Source of the DNA: a virus
Length of the DNA: 43,869 bases
Virus record (IMG/VR): IMGVR_UViG_3300046804_001094
Span: 1-43,869 of that record
Direction: 5' to 3' (one strand)
In this document: piece by piece, positions 1 to 4,856 of the stretch
Position numbering within the stretch: the first letter of the stretch is position 1
Layout of the letters: every line of letters starts with the position of its first letter
Notes under the pieces: model-generated
The model's input: only the letters and a program-made list of their open reading frames with translations
What the model was told of the DNA's origin: nothing
The model's database searches: none
Translations under genes and position numbers: made by a program

Positions 1-54
1 GTTATCCACAAGGGGCTCGGGCAAAAATTTGCAGTATGTCAAGTTAGACACGCC
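1..54 (-). repeat. Two-hairpin intergenic element, copy 1, with DnaA-box sequence
   Basis: This copy lies 20 bases past the stop of the minus-strand gene at 75-281. It holds TTATCCACA (2-10), a hairpin GCAAA/TTTGC (21-25 and 28-32), then a second inverted repeat TGTC/GACA (37-40 and 47-50). The flanks match the copies at 1541-1597 and 2391-2447, while the first stem has a different sequence in each. The left part may be cut by the window edge. Function is not known; a 3' end structure or a protein-binding site are both possible. Confidence 0.5.
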
Positions 55-74
55 ACAAATTTTTATTTTTAGTT

Positions 75-281
75 TTACTTTTTGCGTGAGTGAATTATGA
101 AACCTAACGCTAATGCGAAAGATAAAATTATCAACTGCCAACCAAAGAAAGTCCAAACGCCAGCACGAACGCTGTTATCAACTTCATTGACAATTTGAGC
201 AAGGTATTCAAAAGTATTGGCAGTTTGAAAACTACACAAACCTAAAATAAATACTGATACTACTAAAGCAACTTTTAGCAT
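75..281 (-). CDS. Small membrane protein (68 aa)
   Basis: The protein has two hydrophobic segments, roughly residues 3-20 and 45-64, and a basic tail ending HSRKK, so a two-pass membrane protein or a signal peptide plus one anchor is likely. Its ATG overlaps the stop codon of the upstream gene (281-439) by one base (TAATG), which implies translational coupling and one transcript from the promoter at 471-493. No family is recognised. Small phage membrane proteins can be holins, superinfection-exclusion factors or host modulators; nothing here separates these. Confidence 0.7.
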   Translation of the reverse strand: MLKVALVVSVFILGLCSFQTANTFEYLAQIVNEVDNSVRAGVWTFFGWQLIILSFALALGFIIHSRKK

Positions 282-439
282 TAGTTTCCTTTCTTAGAGT
301 TCTGTAAAGCACCAAGAGTGTAAGCACTATTCCAAACTGCTCGCAACTGCTTTTCGCTAAGTGATGAATAAAGTTTTTGACCAAAATTTTCAAACCAATC
401 CTGAAAGTCGTTTTCTCTATCTATGTAAAATTGTTCCAT
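281..439 (-). CDS. Hypothetical protein (52 aa)
   Basis: The reading frame begins MEQFYIDREN and ends NSKKGN. It is a soluble, aromatic-rich small protein with no Cys motif. The start is supported by an AGGA-type ribosome site about 10 bases upstream and by the promoter-like element at 471-493. Its stop overlaps the next start (TAATG at 279-283), so the two genes form a two-gene operon. No family is recognised. Confidence 0.65.
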   Translation of the reverse strand: MEQFYIDRENDFQDWFENFGQKLYSSLSEKQLRAVWNSAYTLGALQNSKKGN

Positions 440-470
440 TTTTTATTTTCCTATTCTTTTTGATAATTTT

Positions 471-493
471 ATTATACAGCGAACCACTGACAT
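471..493 (-). promoter_or_regulatory. Minus-strand cassette promoter (b/a operon)
   Basis: Read on the minus strand this is ATGTCAGTGG, 7 bases, TATAAT. It is one of eight copies with the same spacing in 471-2628. The predicted transcription start is near 464, giving a leader of about 25 bases before the ATG at 439. The block sits around positions -29 to -20, closer to the -10 than a normal -35 box. Confidence 0.65.
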
Positions 494-498
494 TAGGG

Positions 499-678
499 CT
501 AATCCCATTTATCAGGTAGACCATAGGGGAACGCTTTTTCCATTGCTGATTTCCAACTTTCAGGGTCAACGCAATTAGGGCATACCCTTCTTTTAGTTTC
601 GCTGTCTATCCAAGCAGAGTTTTTAGCGTTCTTTTCGCATACAGGGCAGATGTCTAAGATGTTTTCATTAGTGTTCAT
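499..678 (-). CDS. Zinc-ribbon mini-protein (59 aa)
   Basis: The protein carries two CxxC knuckles, C11/C14 (CPVC) and C33/C36 (CPNC), the usual layout of a four-cysteine zinc ribbon, followed by a Trp-rich tail ending PDKWD. A role as a nucleic-acid or protein adaptor is plausible but not shown. The upstream leader (AAGAAATGAGAAATAA) is almost the same as that of the gene at 854-1042, although the proteins differ. The promoter is the cassette element at 707-729. The stop lies directly against the promoter element of the next operon. Confidence 0.7.
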   Translation of the reverse strand: MNTNENILDICPVCEKNAKNSAWIDSETKRRVCPNCVDPESWKSAMEKAFPYGLPDKWD

Positions 679-706
679 TTATTTCTCATTTCTTTTATCT
701 ATTTAT

Positions 707-729
707 AGTATAAGGCTAACCACTGACAT
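707..729 (-). promoter_or_regulatory. Minus-strand cassette promoter
   Basis: Read on the minus strand this is ATGTCAGTGG, 7 bases, TATACT. It lies 28 bases upstream of the gene at 499-678, which it should drive. Confidence 0.65.
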
Positions 730-782
730 TTACCCCTGTTTTTAGGGGATTTTTATGGTGTTTCGTAGTATTGTTACCAATT

Positions 783-836
783 TGTTACAAAAAGCCTCGG
801 GCAATTTTTTGAGGTAGTAGCAAAATTACTACACAC
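783..836 (-). repeat. Two-hairpin intergenic element, diverged copy 2
   Basis: This copy follows the stop of the gene at 854-1042. It has a perfect GTAGTA/TACTAC hairpin (814-819 and 827-832) where other copies have TGTC/GACA. It keeps the CTCGGGCAA block seen at 16-24, and its other stem is changed. On the minus strand a CCTC/GAGG stem is followed by CTTTTT, so this copy could act as an intrinsic terminator. It has no DnaA-box sequence. Confidence 0.45.
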
Positions 837-853
837 AAAAAACTTTTTTATTT

Positions 854-1042
854 TTACTCACTTCCGTATAAGCGTATGTCATTCCACAAATCGCAAGCGT
901 AGCAACTGTTGATGAGTATTTTATTTGGAATGATAGTTCCAATTCCATTTGGATTTGGATACGGTTTAGGTTGCTTCCACGAATTAGTTGTAGCAACATT
1001 TTCACAATTTGCGAATTCGCATTTTACATTTTCATTTGTCAT
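854..1042 (-). CDS. Cys-rich zinc-binding mini-protein (62 aa)
   Basis: Cysteines at 8, 13, 47 and 50 (CYAC) could bind one zinc ion. The protein begins MTNENVKCEF and has a Pro/Asn-rich middle. A longer frame from 1054 adds four residues. I prefer the ATG at 1042 because its upstream sequence then aligns with the leader of the gene at 499-678. No cassette promoter lies in the 126 bases upstream, so it may be read through from the gene at 1169-1288. Confidence 0.7.
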   Translation of the reverse strand: MTNENVKCEFANCENVATTNSWKQPKPYPNPNGIGTIIPNKILINSCYACDLWNDIRLYGSE

Positions 1043-1113
1043 TTTATTTCTCATTTCTTTTTATTACTAATTTTATTTTTGTTGCTGGCAGTTTAGTTAT
1101 TTATTTGCTGATT

Positions 1114-1153
1114 AGTTTATTTGCTATTTCTAGGCTCACCTAATCAGGCTCAC
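1114..1153. repeat. Short direct repeat in the 1043-1168 gap
   Basis: The octamer AGGCTCAC occurs twice, about 13 bases apart, followed by ACTAAC-type repeats. This is the only visible structure in the gap upstream of the gene at 854-1042. It may be an operator or a promoter of a different type. Confidence 0.3.
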
Positions 1154-1168
1154 TAACTAAACTAAGTC

Positions 1169-1288
1169 TTACTTATTTAGTTTGTTATACAACGCCATAA
1201 GTTCGTCAAACTCGCTTTCCAGCATTGTATCGCTTTGAGCAATACGCATTAGTTCGTTGTATCTAAGTTTCATTTCGTTTAGTGTCAT
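1169..1288 (-). CDS. Hypothetical helical mini-protein (39 aa)
   Basis: The frame begins MTLNEMKLRY and ends YNKLNK. It is charged and probably helical throughout, with no Cys. It is supported by a strong AGAAAGG ribosome site and by the cassette promoter at 1314-1336. Its leader resembles that of the gene at 2455-2577. No family is recognised. Confidence 0.6.
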   Translation of the reverse strand: MTLNEMKLRYNELMRIAQSDTMLESEFDELMALYNKLNK

Positions 1289-1303
1289 TATTGACCTTTC
1301 TTT

Positions 1304-1317
1304 CTATACTTGTATAG
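1304..1317. promoter_or_regulatory. Palindrome at a predicted transcription start
   Basis: CTATAC and GTATAG form a perfect inverted repeat with a 2-base centre. It overlaps the -10 (1314-1319) and predicted start of the promoter for the gene at 1169-1288. It is a candidate repressor site. Confidence 0.35.
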
Positions 1318-1336
1318 TATCAGCGACCACTGACAT
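1314..1336 (-). promoter_or_regulatory. Minus-strand cassette promoter
   Basis: Read on the minus strand this is ATGTCAGTGG, 7 bases, TACTAT. It starts 12 bases past the stop of the gene at 1348-1455 and should drive the gene at 1169-1288. Confidence 0.65.
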
Positions 1337-1347
1337 TAGGGGACTAT

Positions 1348-1455
1348 TTATAGGGTATTTAGTAGGTGTGTTGATAACAAATAGATAACAATACTGCCTA
1401 CTGTTCCCAATAGTGTCCCTAGTGCTAGGCACTTGATTAGTGTAAGTTCTTTCAT
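1348..1455 (-). CDS. Single-pass membrane mini-protein (35 aa), probably leaderless
   Basis: The protein begins MKELTLIKC and is hydrophobic from about residue 9 to 31, so it is probably one membrane span with a short tail. The -10 (TACTGT, 1462-1467) ends six bases before the ATG, so the predicted first transcribed base is the A of the ATG. No Shine-Dalgarno site fits in that space. Leaderless translation is common in Actinobacteria. Its function is unknown. Confidence 0.55.
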   Translation of the reverse strand: MKELTLIKCLALGTLLGTVGSIVIYLLSTHLLNTL

Positions 1456-1461
1456 AGTTAT

Positions 1462-1484
1462 ACAGTATCACCTACCACTGACAT
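1462..1484 (-). promoter_or_regulatory. Minus-strand cassette promoter, leaderless
   Basis: Read on the minus strand this is ATGTCAGTGG, 7 bases, TACTGT, with the ATG of the next gene six bases further on. Confidence 0.6.
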
Positions 1485-1540
1485 TAGGGGACTATTTATA
1501 GGGGTTTCTTAGGGTGTGTTGTAAATCTTAACCATTTTGT

Positions 1541-1597
1541 TATAAGTTATCCACAGGCTCCCGACCCCGAAATCGGGGGTATGTCAAGCGACACACC
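1541..1597 (-). repeat. Two-hairpin intergenic element, copy 3, with DnaA-box sequence
   Basis: This copy sits 9 bases past the stop of the gene at 1606-1785. It contains TTATCCACA (1547-1555), a perfect hairpin CCCCGA/TCGGGG (1565-1570 and 1573-1578) and a second stem TGTC/GACA with a 4-base loop (1582-1593). Compared with the copies at 1-54 and 2391-2447, the flanks are conserved while the first stem is replaced on both arms. Confidence 0.55.
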
Positions 1598-1605
1598 AGC
1601 AAAGA

Positions 1606-1785
1606 CTACTCTTCACTACATTCAGAGCAATCGCAATTAGCAACTGAACCATAGTTATCACAGAACCAAGTGAACGTTTCACAACGCAACTCACCTTTGT
1701 TATGCTTTGCTAACACTTCTGTTTCGTGTTCATTGCTTAGGTCAAAGGAAGAACCGCAACCAGCACATTCAAAGTATTCATTCAT
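1606..1785 (-). CDS. Cys/His-rich mini-protein (59 aa)
   Basis: The protein has nine candidate metal ligands: C7, C10, H20, H28, C35, C42, C51, C53 and C56. The first pair is a CAGCG knuckle typical of zinc ribbons, and the tail is CDCSEC. Two zinc sites are possible. Its leader and promoter are almost identical to those of the neighbouring gene at 1839-1979, yet the two proteins are unrelated. No family is recognised. Confidence 0.7.
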   Translation of the reverse strand: MNEYFECAGCGSSFDLSNEHETEVLAKHNKGELRCETFTWFCDNYGSVANCDCSECSEE

Positions 1786-1815
1786 TTATTTATTTCCTAT
1801 TCTTTAGATGTTATT

Positions 1816-1838
1816 AGTATAAGTATAGCCACTGACAT
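1816..1838 (-). promoter_or_regulatory. Minus-strand cassette promoter
   Basis: Read on the minus strand this is ATGTCAGTGG, 7 bases, TATACT. It directly abuts the stop codon of the upstream gene (1839-1841). Confidence 0.65.
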
Positions 1839-1979
1839 TTACTCTGACAGATGTTCTGTCCACTCATCACCAAACTTAGCAAGTCTAGCAACTTCATCCC
1901 AGAATGCCTTGCCATCTAGTTCTGAGTATTGTGCTAGGTCTGTTGCGATTTCTAGTTCTAGTTCTGTTAGTTCTGACAT
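1839..1979 (-). CDS. Acidic helical mini-protein (46 aa)
   Basis: The protein begins MSELTELELE and is strongly acidic and probably helical, with no Cys. Small acidic phage proteins often act as DNA mimics or inhibitors of host enzymes, but there is no direct evidence for that here. The leader has AGGAAAT before the ATG. The leader and promoter nearly duplicate those of the gene at 1606-1785. Confidence 0.65.
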   Translation of the reverse strand: MSELTELELEIATDLAQYSELDGKAFWDEVARLAKFGDEWTEHLSE

Positions 1980-2012
1980 TTATTTATTTCCTATTCTTTA
2001 TTTGATGTTATT

Positions 2013-2035
2013 AGTATAAGGGATACCACTGACAC
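2013..2035 (-). promoter_or_regulatory. Minus-strand cassette promoter
   Basis: Read on the minus strand this is GTGTCAGTGG, 7 bases, TATACT. It differs from the consensus at the first base. It lies two bases past the stop of the gene at 2038-2274 and drives the gene at 1839-1979. Confidence 0.65.
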
Positions 2036-2037
2036 GA

Positions 2038-2274
2038 CTACTTGTCGCAGTCAGGGTATCTCTCGTTGTGATACTTTAGAGCAACCTTAGTGCCATAGCG
2101 ACCACACTTAGAGCAAGGGAACTTAGGGAATAGTGGTTGAGCAACAGGCTCATTAGACTTGTTATCAACAGGGGTAGAGTATCCTAACCCCTTGCTCTCC
2201 CAATACAATTCTCTTGCGTATTCCTTATCCCAAGTTTCTTGGTAAAGGCTCTCATTGTTATCATAGTAAGCCAT
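2038..2274 (-). CDS. CCHC zinc-finger protein (78 aa)
   Basis: The N-terminal half is polar and aromatic (MAYYDNNESL). The C-terminal 28 residues hold C54, C57, H69 and C76, which fits a single zinc finger of the CxxC-x11-H-x6-C kind found at the ends of small phage proteins. The ribosome site is GAAAGGAG close to the ATG. The promoter is at 2311-2333. A nucleic-acid-binding role is plausible but not shown. Confidence 0.75.
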   Translation of the reverse strand: MAYYDNNESLYQETWDKEYARELYWESKGLGYSTPVDNKSNEPVAQPLFPKFPCSKCGRYGTKVALKYHNERYPDCDK

Positions 2275-2310
2275 TTGTGGCTCCTTTCTTATTTATCTTT
2301 ATCTATTATT

Positions 2311-2333
2311 ACATTACACCTAACCACTGACAT
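2311..2333 (-). promoter_or_regulatory. Minus-strand cassette promoter
   Basis: Read on the minus strand this is ATGTCAGTGG, 7 bases, TAATGT. The -10 is weak, but position and spacing match the other copies. Confidence 0.6.
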
Positions 2334-2390
2334 TAGGGGGTCATTTATAGGAGTTTCTTAGGGTGTGTCGTGTATTGTTATCATTTCGTT

Positions 2391-2447
2391 ATAAGTTATC
2401 CACAGGTGCCCGCCACATTTTGTGGGGTATGTTAAGTTAGACACGCC
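2391..2447 (-). repeat. Two-hairpin intergenic element, copy 4, with DnaA-box sequence
   Basis: This copy is 7 bases past the stop of the gene at 2455-2577. It contains TTATCCACA (2396-2404), a hairpin CCACA/TGTGG with a 3-base loop (2413-2425), and the block TAAGTTAGACACGCC shared with copy 1. The first stem again differs in sequence from the other copies but keeps its pairing. Confidence 0.55.
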
Positions 2448-2454
2448 AGAAACT

Positions 2455-2577
2455 TTAGAAGTTTTCTGGACAGCCATAAGCGTTGTGGCAGATTACACAA
2501 ACCTGTTCGCCACATTCAACACAGTATTTGAACTCCACTAAGTTATCGCAAATTTCACACATTTGAACATTCATCAT
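2455..2577 (-). CDS. Seven-cysteine zinc mini-protein (40 aa)
   Basis: The protein has Cys at 7, 10, 19, 22, 27, 30 and 36, arranged as CEIC, CVEC, CVIC and a last single C, in only 40 residues. The pattern recalls a B-box or treble-clef mini-domain that binds one or two zinc ions. Two in-frame ATGs lie side by side (2575-2577 and 2572-2574); the first is taken. A strong GAAAGG site and the cassette promoter at 2606-2628 support expression. Its function is unknown. Confidence 0.7.
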   Translation of the reverse strand: MMNVQMCEICDNLVEFKYCVECGEQVCVICHNAYGCPENF

Positions 2578-2605
2578 TTTTTATTACCTTTCTTTCTATA
2601 CTTTT

Positions 2606-2628
2606 ACAATAGCATAGGGGTCTGACAT
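2606..2628 (-). promoter_or_regulatory. Minus-strand cassette promoter, variant
   Basis: Read on the minus strand this is ATGTCAGACC, 7 bases, TATTGT. The last three bases of the block differ from the consensus, but spacing and placement are the same. Confidence 0.5.
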
Positions 2629-2834
2629 TGGACACGCTTTTAGGGGGTGTGTCGTGCTATGTTATCAAAATGTTATAAATGTCCCTATTTGATAGGCGTG
2701 TGGTGTGCTCACTATTATCTTCATTCTTGTAGTGTGTAGTCGTGTATCATACACATTAGCAAAATATTCAGAAATGTATCAAAATGAAATATAAAAAATT
2801 TTTCAGATTTTGGCGGTATACAGAAAACCTGGAC

Positions 2835-2990
2835 TTACCTTCTCTTGACAAAATATCCTCCAGCAGCATCATATTTCTTATACCAATATGCTTTACATTT
2901 ATAGCATTTCCAATCTCTATTAGACATATACCAAAGTGGCTCTGGTGGATTACATCTATGTACTTTATTTCTATTAAATAATTTTAACAT
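2835..2990 (-). CDS. Cys-containing mini-protein (51 aa), coupled to the HTH gene
   Basis: The frame begins MLKLFNRNKV and ends GYFVKRR. It has C13, C29 and C32 (CYKC) with many Trp and Tyr, like a small zinc ribbon. Its ATG overlaps the stop of the upstream HTH gene by one base (TAATG), as at 279-283. A plus-strand frame covers the same bases but lacks a ribosome site and is taken as a shadow. The pair may be a split or worn-down DNA-binding module. Confidence 0.6.
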   Translation of the reverse strand: MLKLFNRNKVHRCNPPEPLWYMSNRDWKCYKCKAYWYKKYDAAGGYFVKRR

Positions 2991-3172
2991 TATGGTAGCC
3001 TAACGTCTGGGGTATTGCGAAGCAATCCATGCTCAATCAGCCAATAATTAACTAACTTATACGACACTTTGTTCTGATTGGCTATTTCCTTTGATGTCAT
3101 CTTGGCTGCAACGCATGCTTCAAGATATTCTTTTGACTCGTAATGCTTGATATATGGGACTTTTTCTTCCAT
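2990..3172 (-). CDS. Small helix-turn-helix protein (60 aa)
   Basis: Residues 26-50 (MTSKEIANQNKVS then YWLIEHGLL) match the homeodomain-like helix-turn-helix found at the start of many phage HNH endonucleases and small regulators. No nuclease motif follows. The start has an AGAGAG site and an extended -10 promoter at 3199-3204. It is the first gene of the minus-strand block and could regulate it, though that is inference. Confidence 0.7.
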   Translation of the reverse strand: MEEKVPYIKHYESKEYLEACVAAKMTSKEIANQNKVSYKLVNYWLIEHGLLRNTPDVRLP

Positions 3173-3198
3173 AATTCTCTCTCTTTCGCTAAGTTTCT

Positions 3199-3204
3199 AT
3201 TATA
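3199..3204 (-). promoter_or_regulatory. Extended -10 promoter, minus strand
   Basis: The minus strand reads TGCTATAAT about 27 bases upstream of the HTH gene. It lacks the ATGTCAGTGG block of the other minus-strand promoters, so this gene may be controlled separately from them. Confidence 0.6.
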
Positions 3205-3378
3205 GCATAAAAAGGGGCATATCGAAATAGGGAGTAGGGGGTAAAAAGGTCTCTATGGGGCATTTAAACCCTTATTTGCCCTATTTGGCAACTGTGTTGC
3301 ATGTTTGGTATTATGGGGGTTTGGTGTCTCTATTATCGACCGTTTTTAAATTCCCGAAACTCTGCCAAAAACATGGTG

Positions 3379-3384
3379 TATAAT
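3379..3384 (+). promoter_or_regulatory. -10 promoter for the small membrane protein
   Basis: GTGTATAAT ends nine bases before the ATG at 3394. The transcript would have a leader of 0-4 bases. Confidence 0.55.
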
Positions 3385-3393
3385 AATACTATT

Positions 3394-3687
3394 ATGACAA
3401 TTTCAGACTGGGCTGGACTAATATTAACAGCATTATCTATCGTTGCAATTACCGTTGGCGGAATCAGATGGTATGTATCAGCCGAAATCAAAGCCCTATC
3501 AGCCGAACTTAAAGAAGACCTTTCAGAACTAAAGCCTAATCATGGGTCATCAATGAAAGACCAGGTTAATCGTTTAGAAGAAAAATCACATAGACTAGAA
3601 GAAAAGATTGATAATTTATATAATGTTCTAGTTACTGAAGGTGTCAAAACACAAAAAAATAGAAAATCAGAAAAAACCGAACTTTGA
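3394..3687 (+). CDS. Small membrane protein with coiled coil (97 aa), possible holin-like
   Basis: From ATG 3394 (MTISDWAGLI) the protein has one membrane span at about residues 6-25 and then a charged coiled coil with heptads around EEKSHRLEEKIDNL. This one-span plus coiled-coil plan is shared by XhlA-like and other putative phage holins, so a lysis or membrane-anchor role is possible. A longer frame from 3301 has no ribosome site, and the promoter at 3379-3384 lies inside it, so the shorter start is preferred. Confidence 0.6.
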   Translation: MTISDWAGLILTALSIVAITVGGIRWYVSAEIKALSAELKEDLSELKPNHGSSMKDQVNRLEEKSHRLEEKIDNLYNVLVTEGVKTQKNRKSEKTEL

Positions 3688-3748
3688 TTATTATTATTTA
3701 ATATATAAACTATACTATATATTAATATATTATATATAAGTATATATC
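3688..3748. other. AT-only tract
   Basis: About 60 bases made almost entirely of A and T, rich in TATA and TTAA steps. It follows the stop of the membrane protein and precedes the 3825 promoter. It could melt or bend easily, or simply be a spacer. No gene is visible. Confidence 0.4.
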
Positions 3749-3820
3749 CCCAACAAAAGGTATTAAAAGGGTATCACACTTTTTAAGATTTGTCAAATAG
3801 AACACAGAAATCCCTAATAA

Positions 3821-3837
3821 ATGATATAATTTATCAT
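3821..3837 (+). promoter_or_regulatory. Extended -10 promoter inside a palindrome
   Basis: TGATATAAT (-10 at 3825-3830) sits within ATGATA and TATCAT, an inverted repeat with a 5-base centre. The predicted start is near 3837, just before the hairpin at 3843-3884. The palindrome could be an operator. Confidence 0.45.
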
Positions 3838-3892
3838 AAGAGCCAGTGTCTGATACTCTCTCTCATACCCACATCAGCCACTGGTTTCTTGA
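3837..3892 (+). ncRNA. Candidate small RNA or terminator hairpin
   Basis: CCAGTGTCTGAT (3843-3854) pairs with ATCAGCCACTGG (3873-3884), giving 11 of 12 pairs around an 18-base CU-rich loop, then TTTCTT. An extended -10 promoter ends seven bases before the predicted start. The unit could be a 55-base RNA with its own promoter and terminator, or a terminator for the membrane-protein gene. No open frame of note lies in it. Confidence 0.4.
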
Positions 3893-3901
3893 TTTATAGT
3901 G

Positions 3902-3907
3902 TATAAT
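3902..3907 (+). promoter_or_regulatory. Leaderless -10 promoter
   Basis: TATAAT ends six bases before ATG 3914, so transcription would start at the ATG. A longer frame beginning with GTG at 3899 would overlap the -10 box and is rejected. Confidence 0.6.
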
Positions 3908-3913
3908 GAGTAT

Positions 3914-4309
3914 ATGTCTTGTTCAACTTGCTCATCTGATTCCCCAATTACAATTGGTTCGGAACCTCAAAATATTAAATGGACCGTAGTTCGTGGTGAC
4001 GATGTTTCCGTTACCTTTGAATTTTATGAGGATGATGGTGTTACTGCTAAGAATACCACAGGATGGACATATCTAGCAAGTGCCTACAATCCAAAGACAT
4101 CTACAAAATATACTTTAACAGTAACATCTGGTGCTGGATATGTAAATGTCAGTGCAAATTCTGCGATGACCGCAGGTTGGGGCACTGGAAGTTCTCCTAT
4201 TGTTGCCGAACTTATTTTCGACCTACAAGTAACCATTTCTGGCGAAAAGTGGACACCGATTATCGGAACTATCGTTGTTAGAGCAGATATTACAGGAAGT
4301 GCCTTGTAA
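3914..4309 (+). CDS. Minor structural protein, baseplate/fibre N-domain-like (131 aa)
   Basis: After a Cys/Ser-rich start (MSCSTCSSDSP) comes a beta-rich domain with VVRGDDVSVTFEF and a repeat of alternating hydrophobic strands. Such domains occur at the front of phage baseplate-upper or fibre-attachment proteins, which is the likely role given the fibre genes around it. The stop overlaps the next ATG (TAATG). The exact function is unproven. Confidence 0.6.
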   Translation: MSCSTCSSDSPITIGSEPQNIKWTVVRGDDVSVTFEFYEDDGVTAKNTTGWTYLASAYNPKTSTKYTLTVTSGAGYVNVSANSAMTAGWGTGSSPIVAELIFDLQVTISGEKWTPIIGTIVVRADITGSAL

Positions 4310-4842
4310 TGACAACAATCAAGATTATTCCTGATACCACGCAAAGTGCTGTAATCAAAACCGTATTGACTGCAGGACAGCCAGCCGTTAGTCCAACAGC
4401 AGTTAGATTCTCTCCAACATTCCAGGCTACAGGCATGACCTTTACGGGAACAAACTCAACCTATCCATCCTATAATTCTTATTATGTTAAACTTGGTCAA
4501 CTTGTTACTTTTAATATTAAGATTATCTTGTCTACCGTTACAAATTTTGGAACTGGTCAGTTTAAGGTCGATTTGCCATTTGTTCCAATTGCTTCTGCTG
4601 CAAACCATTTTTCTGCTTGGGCTTGGGTAAATCCAGCACAGCCAGCAGACGAGTTAAATGGTCACGTTCAAATGGTTGCAGACCACCTACCTGGCTCACA
4701 AACACTAGACCTTCACTGGTTAAAAGAAACAACCGCAAGCCCTAAACCCCTAATTGAAAGTTTGCTAGTACAAGGAACACCAGTTACTTTTACTACAGCA
4801 AGTATTATTTACGTTAACGGAACCTATATTTCCGAATCATAG
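4309..4842 (+). CDS. Tail fibre/baseplate beta-sandwich protein (177 aa)
   Basis: Residues 50-90 include SYYVKLGQLVTFNI, a motif common to small phage tail-tip and fibre domains that begin with a Tyr-Lys-Gly-Leu-Val strand. The whole protein is beta-rich and Ser/Thr/Asn-rich. It is coupled to the upstream gene through TAATG. Receptor contact is a reasonable guess; no enzyme motif is seen. Confidence 0.6.
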   Translation: MTTIKIIPDTTQSAVIKTVLTAGQPAVSPTAVRFSPTFQATGMTFTGTNSTYPSYNSYYVKLGQLVTFNIKIILSTVTNFGTGQFKVDLPFVPIASAANHFSAWAWVNPAQPADELNGHVQMVADHLPGSQTLDLHWLKETTASPKPLIESLLVQGTPVTFTTASIIYVNGTYISES

Positions 4843-4856
4843 AAAGAGAACAGGGT

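Noticed and set aside
32-2437. Similarity of GTATGTCAAG to L5-type stoperators
   Set aside because: The match is only partial and the sites sit in an inverted repeat after stop codons. No repressor or integrase gene is seen, so the link is too weak to claim.
471-2628. CRISPR-like array from the repeated intergenic blocks
   Set aside because: Repeats are irregularly spaced, hold genes between them, and align with promoters and gene ends. No cas gene is present.
2784-2981. Plus-strand 65-residue frame
   Set aside because: It has no ribosome site. The minus-strand frame on the same bases has a Cys knuckle and TAATG coupling to the HTH gene.
3301-3393. Upstream extension of the small membrane protein
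   Set aside because: The extension has no ribosome site and contains the -10 promoter.
3837-3892. tRNA
   Set aside because: The hairpin has no cloverleaf, T-loop or CCA end; a terminator or small RNA fits better.
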